In this document: positions 34,304 through 45,541 of the stretch, one piece after another | How positions within the stretch are numbered: position 1 is the stretch's first letter | Layout of the letters: every line of letters starts with the position of its first letter | Notes under the pieces: generated by a model | What the model saw: only the letters and a program-made list of their open reading frames with translations | The model's database searches: none | Told to the model about the DNA's origin: nothing | Source: Edwardsiella ictaluri ATCC 33202 | Lineage (GTDB): Bacteria > Pseudomonadota > Gammaproteobacteria > Enterobacterales > Enterobacteriaceae | NCBI RefSeq assembly: GCF_000264785.1 | Contig: NZ_AFJI01000025.1 | Location: forward strand, 1-53,839 | Direction of reading: 5' to 3' | Length of the DNA stretch: 53,839 nucleotides | Made by a program: the position numbers and the translations under genes

Positions 34304-34473
34304 GATAATGTAAATAACTAACAATGGGTAGCGAAAAAGCAGCGATTAAAATAACACCACACGAATTATATGGACGTTTTTTTTGACTCCAATATAATTT
34401 TATTTTTAAAGTACTTGGTTTTTATTTACATTCATGTGAATACTGAAACAGTCGTTTAATTAGGAGACACCAT

Positions 34474-34950
34474 TTGCGCTGGTTGCCCTTTATCCTGATA
34501 TTTTTTTATGTCTATATTGAAATATCGATTTTTATCAAAGTCGCTGCCGTTTTAGGCGTTGCGTTGACGCTGCTGCTGGTGATCTTGACCTCCTGTCTCG
34601 GCGCATCGCTGGTGCGTAATCAGGGAATGAAGACGTTGATGCAGATGCAGCAGAAGCTGGCGATGGGGGAGAGTCCTGCCGCAGAGATGATTAAAAGCGT
34701 ATCGCTGGTGATGGCGGGTCTGCTGCTGCTGCTGCCGGGGTTCTGTACGGATCTCCTCGGTCTGTTGCTGATGCTGCCGTTGGTACAGAAGCGCCTGGCG
34801 CTGAAACTGCTTCCTTACTTCCGTATTTACCGCAGCAGTGGCCCGGGCGACGGCGGTGGCTTCGGTGGTGGGCCTGGCGGCGGCGGTCATACCTTTGACG
34901 GTGAGTTTGAGCGCAAGGATGACGATCGTCAGCGTCTGGATAATAAATGA
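34474..34950 (+). CDS. fxsA: FxsA membrane protein
   Basis: A 158-aa inner-membrane protein. It starts at TTG 34474 (RWLPFILIFFYVYIEISIFIKVA), supported by AGGAG seven bases upstream and by family alignment; no ATG fits. About three hydrophobic segments are followed by a glycine-rich tail (GPGDGGGFGGGPGGGG) and HTFDGEFERKDD, as in E. coli FxsA. Overexpressed FxsA relieves F-plasmid exclusion of phage T7 in E. coli by interacting with PifA. It stands next to groESL, as in E. coli. Confidence 0.93.
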   Translation: MRWLPFILIFFYVYIEISIFIKVAAVLGVALTLLLVILTSCLGASLVRNQGMKTLMQMQQKLAMGESPAAEMIKSVSLVMAGLLLLLPGFCTDLLGLLLMLPLVQKRLALKLLPYFRIYRSSGPGDGGGFGGGPGGGGHTFDGEFERKDDDRQRLDNK

Positions 34951-35045
34951 ATCCCTTCGGCCCGCCTTTCCGGTGGGCCGCTGTCATTTCTGGGTTGCAT
35001 CTTCGGCTGTTGCAGGTTAAAAAAAAGCGAATTTTTTTGTCGTGC

Positions 35046-35080
35046 CCCCCTTGAAGGAGGGAAACGACGCCCCAATCTAG
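35046..35080 (+). promoter_or_regulatory. Sigma-32 heat-shock promoter of groESL
   Basis: CTTGAA (35050-35055) and CCCCAATCT (35070-35078) with a 14-bp spacer match the sigma-32 consensus and the E. coli groE promoter. It lies 90 bp before groES. Confidence 0.88.
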
Positions 35081-35461
<381 letters not shown>

Positions 35462-35508
35462 TCGCCGCATCCGTATAGCGCCCGTACTATCCAATTGAAC
35501 GAATTTAA

Positions 35509-37164
<1,656 letters not shown>

Positions 37165-37188
37165 TCTGCCAGCATCTGCGCTCTACTA

Positions 37189-37213
37189 AACCCCCGCTTT
37201 GCGGGGGTTTTTT
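37189..37213 (+). terminator. groESL terminator
   Basis: AACCCCCGC (37189-37197) and GCGGGGGTT (37201-37209) with a TTT loop, ending in six T. Confidence 0.95.
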
Positions 37214-37413
37214 ATGCCCGGCATATGATGGCGTGCGAAGATTTGTCATATCATTGTGGCATCACGGGTTTCGGATACACTAGTATGCGGTGATATACCG
37301 GGGTTGGCCGGGGGCCCGCGAGCCGTTGCGTGCCTGTTCGGTACATTTATTCAGTGTTACCAACGGATTCTGGTATGATTCGGATAACATTTACACATCA
37401 AATGGGGAATAAG

Positions 37414-37761
37414 ATGCGAATTAAAGGGTTACTGGGGCTGGCAGCCATCATGCTGCTGGCAGGGTGCAGTACCATGACTCAGCTGTCTTCCTCCGGCCAG
37501 CAGGTGAAGTTTACCGATGCGAAGCCGGGCACCGAATGTCAACTGCTGGGCGAAGCGGTGGGGACCCAGAGCAACTGGCTGTCAGGTCAGGGCGGTGAAA
37601 CCAGCTCTATGCGCGCTGCCGCTAACGATCTGCGCAATAAGGCTGCCGCAATGGGTGGTAACGTGGTCTATGGCGCTGTCAGCCCGAGTGAAAGCTTCTG
37701 GTCCAGCTTTGCTCCGTTGGACAGCAAGATGAGCGGACAGGTTTATAAATGCCCGAACTGA
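37414..37761 (+). CDS. yjeI: DUF4156 lipoprotein YjeI
   Basis: The start is ATG 37414, with GGGGAA seven bases upstream; longer starts add no signal features. The 115-aa product has a lipoprotein signal (IKGLLGLAAIMLLAGC, lipobox LLAGC) and the DUF4156 core (LLGEAVGTQSNWLSG, NDLRNKAAAMGGNVV). It is probably an outer-membrane lipoprotein. E. coli yjeI is in the same place after groEL; its function is unknown. Confidence 0.92.
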   Translation: MRIKGLLGLAAIMLLAGCSTMTQLSSSGQQVKFTDAKPGTECQLLGEAVGTQSNWLSGQGGETSSMRAAANDLRNKAAAMGGNVVYGAVSPSESFWSSFAPLDSKMSGQVYKCPN

Positions 37762-37788
37762 GCGGTTGGGACAGGAAGCATCGGTTCA

Positions 37789-37821
37789 AAAAAGCCGCGG
37801 CCTGAGGGCTGCGGCTTTTTT
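37789..37821. terminator. Bidirectional terminator yjeI / lutC
   Basis: AAAGCCGC and GCGGCTTT arms (near 37791-37798 and 37811-37818) with A-run before and T-run after, between convergent yjeI and lutC. Confidence 0.88.
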
Positions 37822-37844
37822 AGTGCAGGCGCAGAGGCCGACGT

Positions 37845-38540
37845 TTAGCAGTCCTCAACGATCAGATAGGCGGCGTTTACCGGTCCGTGCACCCCGATGA
37901 CCTTAATCAGCTCGATATCCGCGGTCGAACTGGGCCCCCCGATCAGGTTGATGCAGGATGGCATCCGCCCTCCCCGCTGCGCGCGCTGGTGCAGCAGGCT
38001 GGCCAGCTGTGCCACCCGCGGTAGAATGGTGCTCTTACGCAGCACAAAGATGGAGGACTCCGGCAGCAGGCTCAGAGCGCGCCCGTGCAACGCCGAGGAG
38101 AACAGCACCACGCCGCCGGATTCGGCCAGTCCATATTCGGCGTAGACTACGCCAACCTTGGCCTGCTCTGCCATGCGCAGATTCTCTGCGCCGAGCGCCG
38201 GATCCCATACCGTCGCCGGGCACTCCCTCACCAGTGTTTCGGTGATCCCCAACTGCGCCAGACGGCCATCCCCGCTGACGATGGTCGGCGTCTGGCCATA
38301 GCGCTGACATAGATGCAGCGCCGCTTGGGCCGCATCGGCTTCGCTGCAGCGCTCACAGTGCGCCAGCATCACATTGCTGGCGACGTCGATAAAGGCGTCG
38401 CAGCGCTGCTGTACGCTGAGCCCGGTCAGGCGGGTTTGGGCATAGTCATTGATGGGCTGGGGGCGAGGCTGTGGGATATGGCGAACTTCGCGCCCCAGCT
38501 GGCGGGCGATTGTGGCCAGAAATTCATCGCGATTGTTCAT
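37845..38540 (-). CDS. lutC: Lactate utilisation protein LutC (YkgG)
   Basis: A 231-aa protein of the LUD (LutC/YkgG) family, last gene of the lutABC operon. Conserved stretches include VGVVYAEYGLAESGGVVLFSS, LLPESSIFVLRKSTILPRVAQL and the C-terminal NLIGGPSSTADIELIKVIGVHGP. LutABC oxidises L-lactate to pyruvate in the cytoplasm or at the membrane without LldD. Start and preceding stop overlap by one base (TAATG), indicating coupling to lutB. Confidence 0.92.
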   Translation of the reverse strand: MNNRDEFLATIARQLGREVRHIPQPRPQPINDYAQTRLTGLSVQQRCDAFIDVASNVMLAHCERCSEADAAQAALHLCQRYGQTPTIVSGDGRLAQLGITETLVRECPATVWDPALGAENLRMAEQAKVGVVYAEYGLAESGGVVLFSSALHGRALSLLPESSIFVLRKSTILPRVAQLASLLHQRAQRGGRMPSCINLIGGPSSTADIELIKVIGVHGPVNAAYLIVEDC

Positions 38541-39961
38541 TATTTATTCCCCTGCTCCTTGTGCTGTTTAAACCAACTGCGGAAGCTCTCGCCATCGGCC
38601 TGCGGCAGATCGCGCGCTGCGGTCCACTCCGCCAGCGCTCCTGCGTTGATAGGAGCCTTGCCGCCTTTAATTAACCAGCTGGCGACCCTGGCACCGGCGA
38701 TCATGCCGACCTTCCACAGCGTCGGGTGGCTGTTGGCATAGGCAAATAGCCGGGTCGCGCGCTGCTCCGCCTTCGGCGGCAGGCCGGCTTCGACCATTGC
38801 CCGACGATGGCGCAGGATCAGCTTGGAGAGCGGGATATTGACCGGACAGACGCTGTCGCAGGCAGTACACAGCGAACAGGCGTAGGGAAGATCCTTAAAA
38901 TTCGCATAGCCGCCCAGCAGCGGCGAGATCACCGCCCCAATCGGGCCCGGATAGATGGAGCCGTAGCCGTGGCCGCCAATGTGACGATAGGCCGGGCAGG
39001 TGTTCATGCAGGCGCCACAGCGGATACAGCGCAGTACTGCCCGGAACGGTGAGCCGAGAATGCTGGAGCGGCCATTATCGACGATCACCAGGTGGAACTC
39101 CTGCGGACCGTCAAGGTTGTCCGCCTCACGCGGGCCGGTCAGCCAAGTGTTGTAGCCGGTCAGCCTGGCGCCGACCGCACTGCGCGCCAGCATGGTGATC
39201 AGCACATCCACCTCTTCGAAGGTGGGGGCAATGCGCTCCATCCCCATCACGGCGATATGGGTCGGCGGCAGGGTTGTGCACATCCTGGCGTTACCTTCGT
39301 TGGTGACTAGACAGACCGAGCCGGTTTCGGCGACGGCAAAGTTACAGCCAGTGACGCCGATATCGGCGCTGAGGAAGTCCTGGCGGATCTTCTGGCGGAT
39401 AAACAGGGTCATCGCCTCCGGCGTCTCCGGACCATCATAGCCCAGGGTCTCATGAAGCACCCGGCGGATCTGGGTGCGATCCTTGTGGATCGCGGGTACC
39501 ACCACGTGGGAGGGCGGATCTTGATCCAGCTGCAGAATGTATTCGCCCAGATCGGTCTCCACCACCTGGATTCCCGCTTGCTGCAGAGCGTGGTTCATGC
39601 CGATCTCTTCGGTGACCATCGACTTGGCTTTCACCACCTTTTTGGCGTTTTTGCCCTGGGCAACCTGTAGAATATAGCGGGTTGCGTCCTCTTTGGTCTT
39701 GGCAAAGTAGACCTTTCCGCCGTTCTCCGTCACCTTCTCCGCCAGCTGGTACAGGTAGGCGTCCAGGTTATCTAGCACGTGATCGCGGATCTGTTCGGCA
39801 CGCTCGCGCCACTCATCCCAGTGCCCCAGCTCATCCACCATTTTTTGCCGGTTGGCGCTGATGCGCTCCTGGGCATTGGCTACCGCCTTGCGCATGACTG
39901 CATCATCCAGCTGGAGCCGAATGCGATCCTTAAATTTTACATCGCTGGTTTTCAATGACAT
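38540..39961 (-). CDS. lutB: Iron-sulfur protein LutB (YkgF)
   Basis: A 473-aa iron-sulfur protein with an N-terminal LUD-type domain and two ferredoxin-like 4Fe-4S motifs: CIRCGACMNTCPAYRH (about 310-325) and CSLCTACDSVCPVNIP (about 360-375). It is the electron-transfer subunit of the LutABC lactate oxidation complex. It lies between lutA (gap of 10 bases) and lutC (overlap of 1). No change in any cluster cysteine is seen. Confidence 0.94.
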   Translation of the reverse strand: MSLKTSDVKFKDRIRLQLDDAVMRKAVANAQERISANRQKMVDELGHWDEWRERAEQIRDHVLDNLDAYLYQLAEKVTENGGKVYFAKTKEDATRYILQVAQGKNAKKVVKAKSMVTEEIGMNHALQQAGIQVVETDLGEYILQLDQDPPSHVVVPAIHKDRTQIRRVLHETLGYDGPETPEAMTLFIRQKIRQDFLSADIGVTGCNFAVAETGSVCLVTNEGNARMCTTLPPTHIAVMGMERIAPTFEEVDVLITMLARSAVGARLTGYNTWLTGPREADNLDGPQEFHLVIVDNGRSSILGSPFRAVLRCIRCGACMNTCPAYRHIGGHGYGSIYPGPIGAVISPLLGGYANFKDLPYACSLCTACDSVCPVNIPLSKLILRHRRAMVEAGLPPKAEQRATRLFAYANSHPTLWKVGMIAGARVASWLIKGGKAPINAGALAEWTAARDLPQADGESFRSWFKQHKEQGNK

Positions 39962-39971
39962 GGCATCCCCC

Positions 39972-40691
39972 TTAACGGCTCATCAGCACTTCGGCGATGT
40001 GCATCACCTTGACCGGTAGCCCTTCGCGCTGCAGGCGGCCGCCAATGTTGATCAGGCAGCTGATATCGGCACCGATCAGATACTCCGGCTGGGCCTCCAT
40101 CATATGACTGACCTTCTCTTTCACCATCTCTCCGGAGATCTCGGCCATTTTTATGGAGAAGGTGCCGCCAAAGCCGCAGCAGGTCTCGGCGGCGGGGAAC
40201 GGCAGCAGCTCCAGCCCCCGGACATGGCTCAGCAGCGTCAGGGGCTCATCGCGGACCTTCATTTTGCGCAGCAGGCTGCAGGAGGGGTGGTAGACCGCCC
40301 GCCCTGGCAGGTGGGCGCCCACGTCCTGAACGCCGAGGGAGTTGACGATAAAGGAGGTGAGGTCGACCATCCGGTTGGCGACGCGCTCGGCGCGTAGCGC
40401 CCACCCGGGCTCGTCGCTCAGGTAGCTGGGATAGCTCTTGACCGCATAGGTGCAGGAGCCCGCCGGCGAGATGATCGGGTCGTCGTTTTCCTCCAGCGCG
40501 CGGATCAGGGTCTTCATGCCCGGAATGGCATCCTCAACGTAGCCGCCGTTGATGGCAGGCTGGCTGCAGCAGCCTTGCTTTTCCGGAAAGTGGACCGTAC
40601 AGCCCAGCTGCTCCAGCAGCAGTACGCTATCGCGCGCCATGCGCGACTTCAGGGCGTCTCCAAGACAGGTGACGAAAAAGTTGACGTTCAC
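39972..40691 (-). CDS. lutA: Lactate utilisation protein LutA (YkgE)
   Basis: A 239-aa CCG-domain protein (DUF224), with two cysteine-rich copies: EKQGCCSQPAINGG (about 38-50) and AAETCCGFGGTFS (about 167-180). These motifs bind an unusual iron-sulfur cluster in heterodisulfide-reductase-like proteins. It is the first of the three lut genes, 50 bp after lldP on the same strand. Confidence 0.94.
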   Translation of the reverse strand: MNVNFFVTCLGDALKSRMARDSVLLLEQLGCTVHFPEKQGCCSQPAINGGYVEDAIPGMKTLIRALEENDDPIISPAGSCTYAVKSYPSYLSDEPGWALRAERVANRMVDLTSFIVNSLGVQDVGAHLPGRAVYHPSCSLLRKMKVRDEPLTLLSHVRGLELLPFPAAETCCGFGGTFSIKMAEISGEMVKEKVSHMMEAQPEYLIGADISCLINIGGRLQREGLPVKVMHIAEVLMSR

Positions 40692-40740
40692 GACAAAAAA
40701 TCTCCATTGCAGAAAGTAAAATATTATTTAATTCAATCAA

Positions 40741-42294
40741 TTAAGGAATAAATAGGTAATAGACCAGACCGACCTTCAACCCCAGAATAACGATATAGGC
40801 GCAGCAGTACTTCAGGGTTCCAGACATGATGGCGCTGCCCTGGCCATCCATGCGGGTGGCTGAGACGGCAATGGCGATGCTCTGTGGCGAAATCATCTTG
40901 CCGCCGGTGGCCCCGGAGGTATTGGCGGCCGCCAGCCACAGCGGATCGACGTGCAGCTTTTCCGCCGCCATGGTCTGCAGCTTGCCAAACAGCACGTTGG
41001 AGTTGGTGTCGCTGCCGGTGACAAAGGTTCCCAACGCACCGATGATCGGGGCAATGAACAGATAGCCGCCACCGGTGACGTTAACCAGCGTCTGTGCCAA
41101 GGTGGCGATCAGCCCGCTGACGTCCATGACCGTCGCCATGGCAACGATGGCGCTGATGGCGATGATGGAGTTTTTCAGCTGCTTTACCGTGGCGACGAAA
41201 ACCTGCAGCATCTGGCGCAGGGCCGCGCCCTGAATCACTCCGCCGATCAGGGTGGCGATGATGATCAGAACGCCAGGCGTCGCTATCCAGTCGATCTTCA
41301 GCTTCAGCACCTGGCCGTTGGCCAGCGGGAAGGGCAGAACGCTGGCGACCTGGGCAACGGTCGAGCGGATCGCCGGAAACAGCGGTGAGCACAGCAGAAT
41401 GAAAATAAAGATCAGCAGATAGATTGCGCAGGCGCGCAGCAGCTGCGGGGCGGAATAGCGGACGTTGCCCTTGAGATGGGTGCCGTCAATACGGTATTCG
41501 GCGGCGGTCTCGCCGCGCCGCGCCTTGGCCATCAGGGTGACGACGATCAGGCTGACCAGGCTACCGGCAAAGGCGGGCAGCTCGGCGCCCAGCTTGATGG
41601 CGACCAGATACTGTGGGATCAGGGTCGAGATGCCGCACAGCAGGGTCAGCGTGAAGACGTCGCGCAGGGCTTTGACGCCGCCGCCGATGATGGTGACGAT
41701 GACAAACGGCAGCAGAATATTAAACAGGGCCAGCTGGGAGATGATGGTTCCGCTCAGCGCGGTGACCGGCAGATTGACCTGCTCAGCCAGAATAGAGACC
41801 GGGATGCCGACGGCGCCAAAGGCGGTCGGTACGGTATTGGCAACCAGTGAGGCGATGGCGGCCTTGAGCGGGTTAAAGCCCAGCGCGATCAGGATCCCGA
41901 TGGGAATCGCCACCGCGGTACCGTAGCCGGCGGCCGCCTCCAGGAAGCCACCGAAGCACCAGGCGATCAGCAGAACCTGAATACGCTTATCATCGCTGAC
42001 GGCGGCCAGTACGTCGCGCAGGATGTCCATGCTGCCGGTCTTCAGCATCAGGTTATAGCTGTAGATAGCGCCAAGGATCACGATGACGATCGGCCACAGC
42101 CCTTTTAAGGCACCGTAGATCAGCGCTGATCCTAGGGTTTGTAGCGGTGTATGCCAATACAGGCCGGTGACCGTCAGTGTCAGCGCCAGTGTGATCAGTA
42201 CGGCGAGATGGATCGGGGTTTTCAGTTTCAGGATTAGGATGATCATGACAGCAATCGGCAGGATACCCAGAAAAAATGGTAAGTATGCAGGCAT
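40741..42294 (-). CDS. lldP: L-lactate permease (LldP family)
   Basis: A 517-aa polytopic membrane protein of the lactate permease family (TC 2.A.14), with at least twelve hydrophobic segments and typical stretches (GGFLEAAAGYGTAVAIPIGILIALGFNPL, LGTFVTGSDTNSNVLFGKLQ, AANTSGATGGKMISPQSIAIA). It imports lactate with protons and heads the lldP-lutABC operon. No lldR-type regulator is present in the window. In E. coli this position holds only yjeJ-like genes, so the whole module is an insertion. Confidence 0.92.
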   Translation of the reverse strand: MPAYLPFFLGILPIAVMIILILKLKTPIHLAVLITLALTLTVTGLYWHTPLQTLGSALIYGALKGLWPIVIVILGAIYSYNLMLKTGSMDILRDVLAAVSDDKRIQVLLIAWCFGGFLEAAAGYGTAVAIPIGILIALGFNPLKAAIASLVANTVPTAFGAVGIPVSILAEQVNLPVTALSGTIISQLALFNILLPFVIVTIIGGGVKALRDVFTLTLLCGISTLIPQYLVAIKLGAELPAFAGSLVSLIVVTLMAKARRGETAAEYRIDGTHLKGNVRYSAPQLLRACAIYLLIFIFILLCSPLFPAIRSTVAQVASVLPFPLANGQVLKLKIDWIATPGVLIIIATLIGGVIQGAALRQMLQVFVATVKQLKNSIIAISAIVAMATVMDVSGLIATLAQTLVNVTGGGYLFIAPIIGALGTFVTGSDTNSNVLFGKLQTMAAEKLHVDPLWLAAANTSGATGGKMISPQSIAIAVSATRMDGQGSAIMSGTLKYCCAYIVILGLKVGLVYYLFIP

Positions 42295-42490
42295 AAATTT
42301 CCCTAACGAACGCAGATTAATATTATTGGTATGATGAATTATCGCGGTGTATTTATAACGTAAATGGTCGGTTAAAGCATATGACTGGATCGCTTCAGTT
42401 TAACAAATGGTTAAAGTTTATGGTGATTGGAACCATTTTGTTTATGAAGTGTGATATTTATTGTCGCTTACGTAGCTCAGGGGAGGCGGC

Positions 42491-42515
42491 CTGTCCGCTG
42501 AGGGCACAGGCCGAT
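42491..42515 (-). terminator. Hairpin after epmB
   Basis: GGCCTGT and ACAGGCC (near 42491-42515) form a 7-bp stem just beyond the epmB stop on the minus strand. No T-run follows, so this is a weak candidate. Confidence 0.4.
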
Positions 42516-42532
42516 ACAGCGTTTGGTGGGAG

Positions 42533-43561
42533 CTACTGCTGGCGCAGATGCAGATCCAGCGGGGTTTTGCTCGGTTCACCGCCGATTTCGCGGGTTAGAC
42601 GCGGTACCAGATAACCGGAGACCCGGGACAGCAGCCCGTTCATCAGGCGACGTGCCTCATCATCCGGCACCATAAAGTGGGCACCACCCTGCACCTTATC
42701 CAGAACATGCAGATAGTAGGGGAGAATACCGGCCTCAAACAGCGCGTTGCTCAGGGCCGCCAGCGTATCGGCGTTATCGTTGATGCCACGCAGCAGCACG
42801 CTCTGATTCAGCAGAGTCACGCCGGCCTGCTTCAGTCGCTCCATGGCCTCGCTCAGTGCTTCATCAATTTCGTTGGCGTGGTTAATATGGGTGACCAGTA
42901 TCATCTGCAGACGGGAGTCCGCCATGCGTTGGCACAGCGCATCGGTCACGCGCGCCGGGATCACCACCGGCAGGCGGCTATGGATACGCAGCCGCCGGAG
43001 GTGCGGCAGCTGCTCCAGCTGGGTGAACAGCCAGTCCAGCTCGTGATCTTTGGCCATCAGAGGATCGCCGCCGGAGAAAATGATCTCATCCAGCTCTGGG
43101 TGTTCGCACAGATACGCCACCGCCCGTTGCCAGTTGGCGCGGGTTCCCTGATTTTCTTGATAGGGAAAGTGGCGGCGGAAGCAGTAGCGGCAGTTGACGG
43201 CGCAGCTGCCCTTGACCAACAGCAGCGCGCGGTTTTGGTATTTGTGCAGCAGACCGGGAACGACGCTGTGCTGCTCTGCCAGCGGATCGGTGGAGAAACC
43301 GGGCGTTTCAATAAACTCGGCGGCGTCACTCATCACCTGGCGCAGCAGGGGATCGTTAGGATCGCCACGGCGGATCCGGCTGATGAAGGCGTGTGGTACC
43401 CGCAGAGGAAACAGGCGACGGGCCTCGCAGCCTGCCAGCCACTGTGGATGGTCAGAAAGGCCCAGCTGGGCCAGTAAGTCGGCGGGGTCGGTGACAACGT
43501 CGGCAAGTTGTTGCAGCCAATCTTCTCTCGGCTGCCCTTTTTGGGTTATAATATGTGCCAT
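42533..43561 (-). CDS. epmB: EF-P beta-lysylation protein EpmB
   Basis: A 342-aa radical-SAM lysine 2,3-aminomutase that converts (S)-alpha-lysine to (R)-beta-lysine for attachment to EF-P. The cluster motif CAVNCRYCFRRHFPY lies near 115-130, with GGDPLMAKDHEL and HVLDKVQGGAHF further on. It is divergent from efp with a short 47-bp intergenic region, the same arrangement as in E. coli. The third gene of the pathway, epmA, lies 5 kb away in this window. Confidence 0.96.
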   Translation of the reverse strand: MAHIITQKGQPREDWLQQLADVVTDPADLLAQLGLSDHPQWLAGCEARRLFPLRVPHAFISRIRRGDPNDPLLRQVMSDAAEFIETPGFSTDPLAEQHSVVPGLLHKYQNRALLLVKGSCAVNCRYCFRRHFPYQENQGTRANWQRAVAYLCEHPELDEIIFSGGDPLMAKDHELDWLFTQLEQLPHLRRLRIHSRLPVVIPARVTDALCQRMADSRLQMILVTHINHANEIDEALSEAMERLKQAGVTLLNQSVLLRGINDNADTLAALSNALFEAGILPYYLHVLDKVQGGAHFMVPDDEARRLMNGLLSRVSGYLVPRLTREIGGEPSKTPLDLHLRQQ

Positions 43562-43608
43562 TTTTTTGGCTAAGCTACCAAGTAAAGTAAATTATTCAGA
43601 GGGCCTTT

Positions 43609-44175
43609 ATGGCAACGTATTCTAGCAACGATTTCCGCTCCGGTCTTAAAATCATGATGGACGGCGAACCTTACGCCGTTGAATCCAGTGAATTCGTCAA
43701 ACCGGGTAAGGGTCAGGCCTTTGCCCGCGTTAAGCTGCGCCGTCTTCTGACCGGCAAGCTGATCGAAAAGACCTTCAAGTCTACCGATAGCGCCGAAGGC
43801 GCCGATGTGATGGATGTGAACCTGACTTACCTGTACAACGACGGTGAGTTCTGGCACTTCATGAACAATGATACCTTTGAGCAGCTGGCTGCCGATGCCA
43901 AAGCCGTTGGTGACAACGCCAAGTGGCTGCTGGATCAGGCTGAGTGTGTGGTTACCCTGTGGAATGGCCAGCCTATCGCGGTTACTCCGCCGAACTTCGT
44001 TGAGCTGGAAATTGTTGAGACCGATCCGGGCCTGAAAGGGGATACCGCCGGTACCGGCGGTAAGCCGGCAACCCTGACCACCGGCGCTGTGGTTAAGGTT
44101 CCGCTGTTCGTTCAGATTGGCGAAGTCATCAAGGTGGATACCCGCTCCGGCGAATATGTCTCCCGCGTGAAGTAA
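43609..44175 (+). CDS. efp: Elongation factor P
   Basis: A 188-aa translation factor with three OB-like domains. Lysine 34 in the loop [10 protein letters not shown] is the residue that EpmA modifies with beta-lysine. EF-P relieves ribosome stalling at polyproline stretches. GAGGGCC precedes the ATG and a strong terminator follows. Confidence 0.98.
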   Translation: MATYSSNDFRSGLKIMMDGEPYAVESSEFVKPGKGQAFARVKLRRLLTGKLIEKTFKSTDSAEGADVMDVNLTYLYNDGEFWHFMNNDTFEQLAADAKAVGDNAKWLLDQAECVVTLWNGQPIAVTPPNFVELEIVETDPGLKGDTAGTGGKPATLTTGAVVKVPLFVQIGEVIKVDTRSGEYVSRVK

Positions 44176-44191
44176 CCCCTTGGTCGAAGAG

Positions 44192-44216
44192 AACCGCGCC
44201 AGGCGCGGTTTTTTTT
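44192..44216 (+). terminator. efp terminator
   Basis: AACCGCGCC (44192-44200) and GGCGCGGTT (44202-44210) followed by six T. Confidence 0.92.
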
Positions 44217-44300
44217 GCTCGCCGCGGCGCATGCCGTTCCCATCCTCTGCCGGGAGGGGGATGGTAGAGAGACTACCGGGATACCACCTATGGTTCCCCT

Positions 44301-44346
44301 TGTGCGGGACGACCCGTACATGCTGCTTTTTTCAGGGACGCCCCTG
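44301..44346 (+). promoter_or_regulatory. Guanidine-II (mini-ykkC) riboswitch of sugE
   Basis: Two small hairpins in tandem: TGTGCGGG-ACGA-CCCGTACA (44301-44320, one G-U pair) and CAGGG-ACGC-CCCTG (44333-44346), 12 bases apart. The ACGR-type tetraloops on GC-rich stems define the guanidine-II riboswitch, known upstream of E. coli gdx/sugE. The second loop here reads ACGC instead of ACGA/G. The start codon is 20 bases downstream, which fits control of translation. Confidence 0.8.
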
Positions 44347-44365
44347 CCTGTCGCTGGACACCATC

Positions 44366-44683
44366 ATGCCTTGGATAGTATTGCTGATAGCCGGCCTGCT
44401 CGAAGTGGTCTGGGCCATCAGTTTAAAGTATTCCCACGGATTTACTCGCCTGTGGCCCAGTGTCGTTACGCTGCTGGCGATGGTCGCTAGCGTACTGCTG
44501 CTGGCCCATGCGATGAAAACCTTGCCTGCCGGTACCGCCTATGCTGTCTGGACCGGCATCGGTGCCGTCGGCGCCGCCATCATGGGAATTGTGCTGCAGG
44601 GTGAGTCGGCCAGCCCCCTGCGTCTGCTGAGCCTGGGGCTTATTATCTGCGGGATACTGGGACTTAAGTTTAGCAACGCCTAG
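44366..44683 (+). CDS. sugE: Guanidinium exporter SugE (Gdx)
   Basis: The start is ATG 44366 ([25 protein letters not shown]); the frame runs open to 44180 but that part is the riboswitch leader. The 105-aa protein has four hydrophobic segments and the conserved membrane glutamate (E13 in LLEVVWA) of the small multidrug resistance family. Gdx exports guanidinium in exchange for protons. ampC and blc, which separate sugE from frdD in E. coli, are absent. Confidence 0.94.
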   Translation: MPWIVLLIAGLLEVVWAISLKYSHGFTRLWPSVVTLLAMVASVLLLAHAMKTLPAGTAYAVWTGIGAVGAAIMGIVLQGESASPLRLLSLGLIICGILGLKFSNA

Positions 44684-44710
44684 CATCGCTGCCTTGATGC
44701 GAGTCCCATA

Positions 44711-44741
44711 AAAAAAGCCTCCCGAAGGGGGAGGCTTTTTC
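44711..44741. terminator. Bidirectional terminator sugE / frdD
   Basis: GCCTCCC (44717-44723) and GGGAGGC (44729-44735) with A-run before and T-run after, between convergent genes. Confidence 0.9.
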
Positions 44742-44753
44742 ATCCCGGGCGGA

Positions 44754-45113
44754 TTACAGGGTAAAGATCCCGATCAGCGCCACAACGCTCAGAATGGCCG
44801 CCAGACCATAGAATACCCAGCTGCTTGCCGGCACGTGGATCTTCAGATCGTGCATCATGTGGTGCAGACGGTGCAGACCACACCACAGCGGCAGAATGAT
44901 CATCAGCAGCCAGAAGATACGGCCGATGATGCTCTGGCTGAAGCTCAGGGCGCGCTCAAAGGTCAGCGCATCCGGGAACATCCCCAGCGGCAGCAGAATG
45001 CCAACGATCAGGATCACGGCCGGCGCGAAGATAGCTCCCCACATACCGCCTGCGCCAAACAGACCCCAAAAAACCGGCTCGTCAGAACGTTTGTAAACTT
45101 TATTGTTCATCAT
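44754..45113 (-). CDS. frdD: Fumarate reductase subunit D
   Basis: Taken from the first of two adjacent ATG codons (45113), giving 119 aa, the length of E. coli FrdD. Three membrane helices and [46 protein letters not shown] match the family. With FrdC it anchors the catalytic FrdAB subunits and binds menaquinone. Last gene of frdABCD. Confidence 0.96.
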   Translation of the reverse strand: MMNNKVYKRSDEPVFWGLFGAGGMWGAIFAPAVILIVGILLPLGMFPDALTFERALSFSQSIIGRIFWLLMIILPLWCGLHRLHHMMHDLKIHVPASSWVFYGLAAILSVVALIGIFTL

Positions 45114-45126
45114 GCTTTCTCCTCGG

Positions 45127-45525
45127 TTACAGCAGGGCCAGGCCCAGAACCACCACGGTAACGACGATAGTGACAACCCACAGCGCCTTGATAATCGGTG
45201 CCGGGCCCATCTTCTCATCGTTTACCACGATGTTGGCCGCTTTTGGCGCCAGCTCAAACCAGGTCTTGGTATGCAGCACGGCCAGCAGCAGGGAGATGAT
45301 ATTGAGGACCAGTACCAGCGGGTTTTGCAGGAACGCAACAAAGCTTTCCCAGCCTGCGGCACCGTCTTTCAGCGAGAATACGCCATAGATCAGCACAATG
45401 CTGAACCAGACGTTTTCCAGCGCTGAACTTTCGCGCAGCATGTAGAACTTATAGAAACCCAGCTTGTGCCACCAGTTGGATGACATACCCCGCACATAGG
45501 GTTTGCGTTTGGTTGAAGTCGTCAT
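45127..45525 (-). CDS. frdC: Fumarate reductase subunit C
   Basis: A 132-aa membrane anchor (one residue longer than E. coli FrdC) with three helices and the conserved start [31 protein letters not shown]. Together with FrdD it holds the quinone site and the dimer FrdAB on the inner face of the cytoplasmic membrane. It lies 16 bp after frdB and 13 bp before frdD. Confidence 0.96.
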   Translation of the reverse strand: MTTSTKRKPYVRGMSSNWWHKLGFYKFYMLRESSALENVWFSIVLIYGVFSLKDGAAGWESFVAFLQNPLVLVLNIISLLLAVLHTKTWFELAPKAANIVVNDEKMGPAPIIKALWVVTIVVTVVVLGLALL

Positions 45526-45541
45526 TGCAATCGAGTCTCCC

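Noticed and set aside
34110..34473. FNR box for aspA
   Set aside because: A TTGAT half-site near 34274 lacks the ATCAA partner at the right distance; only the CRP box is convincing.
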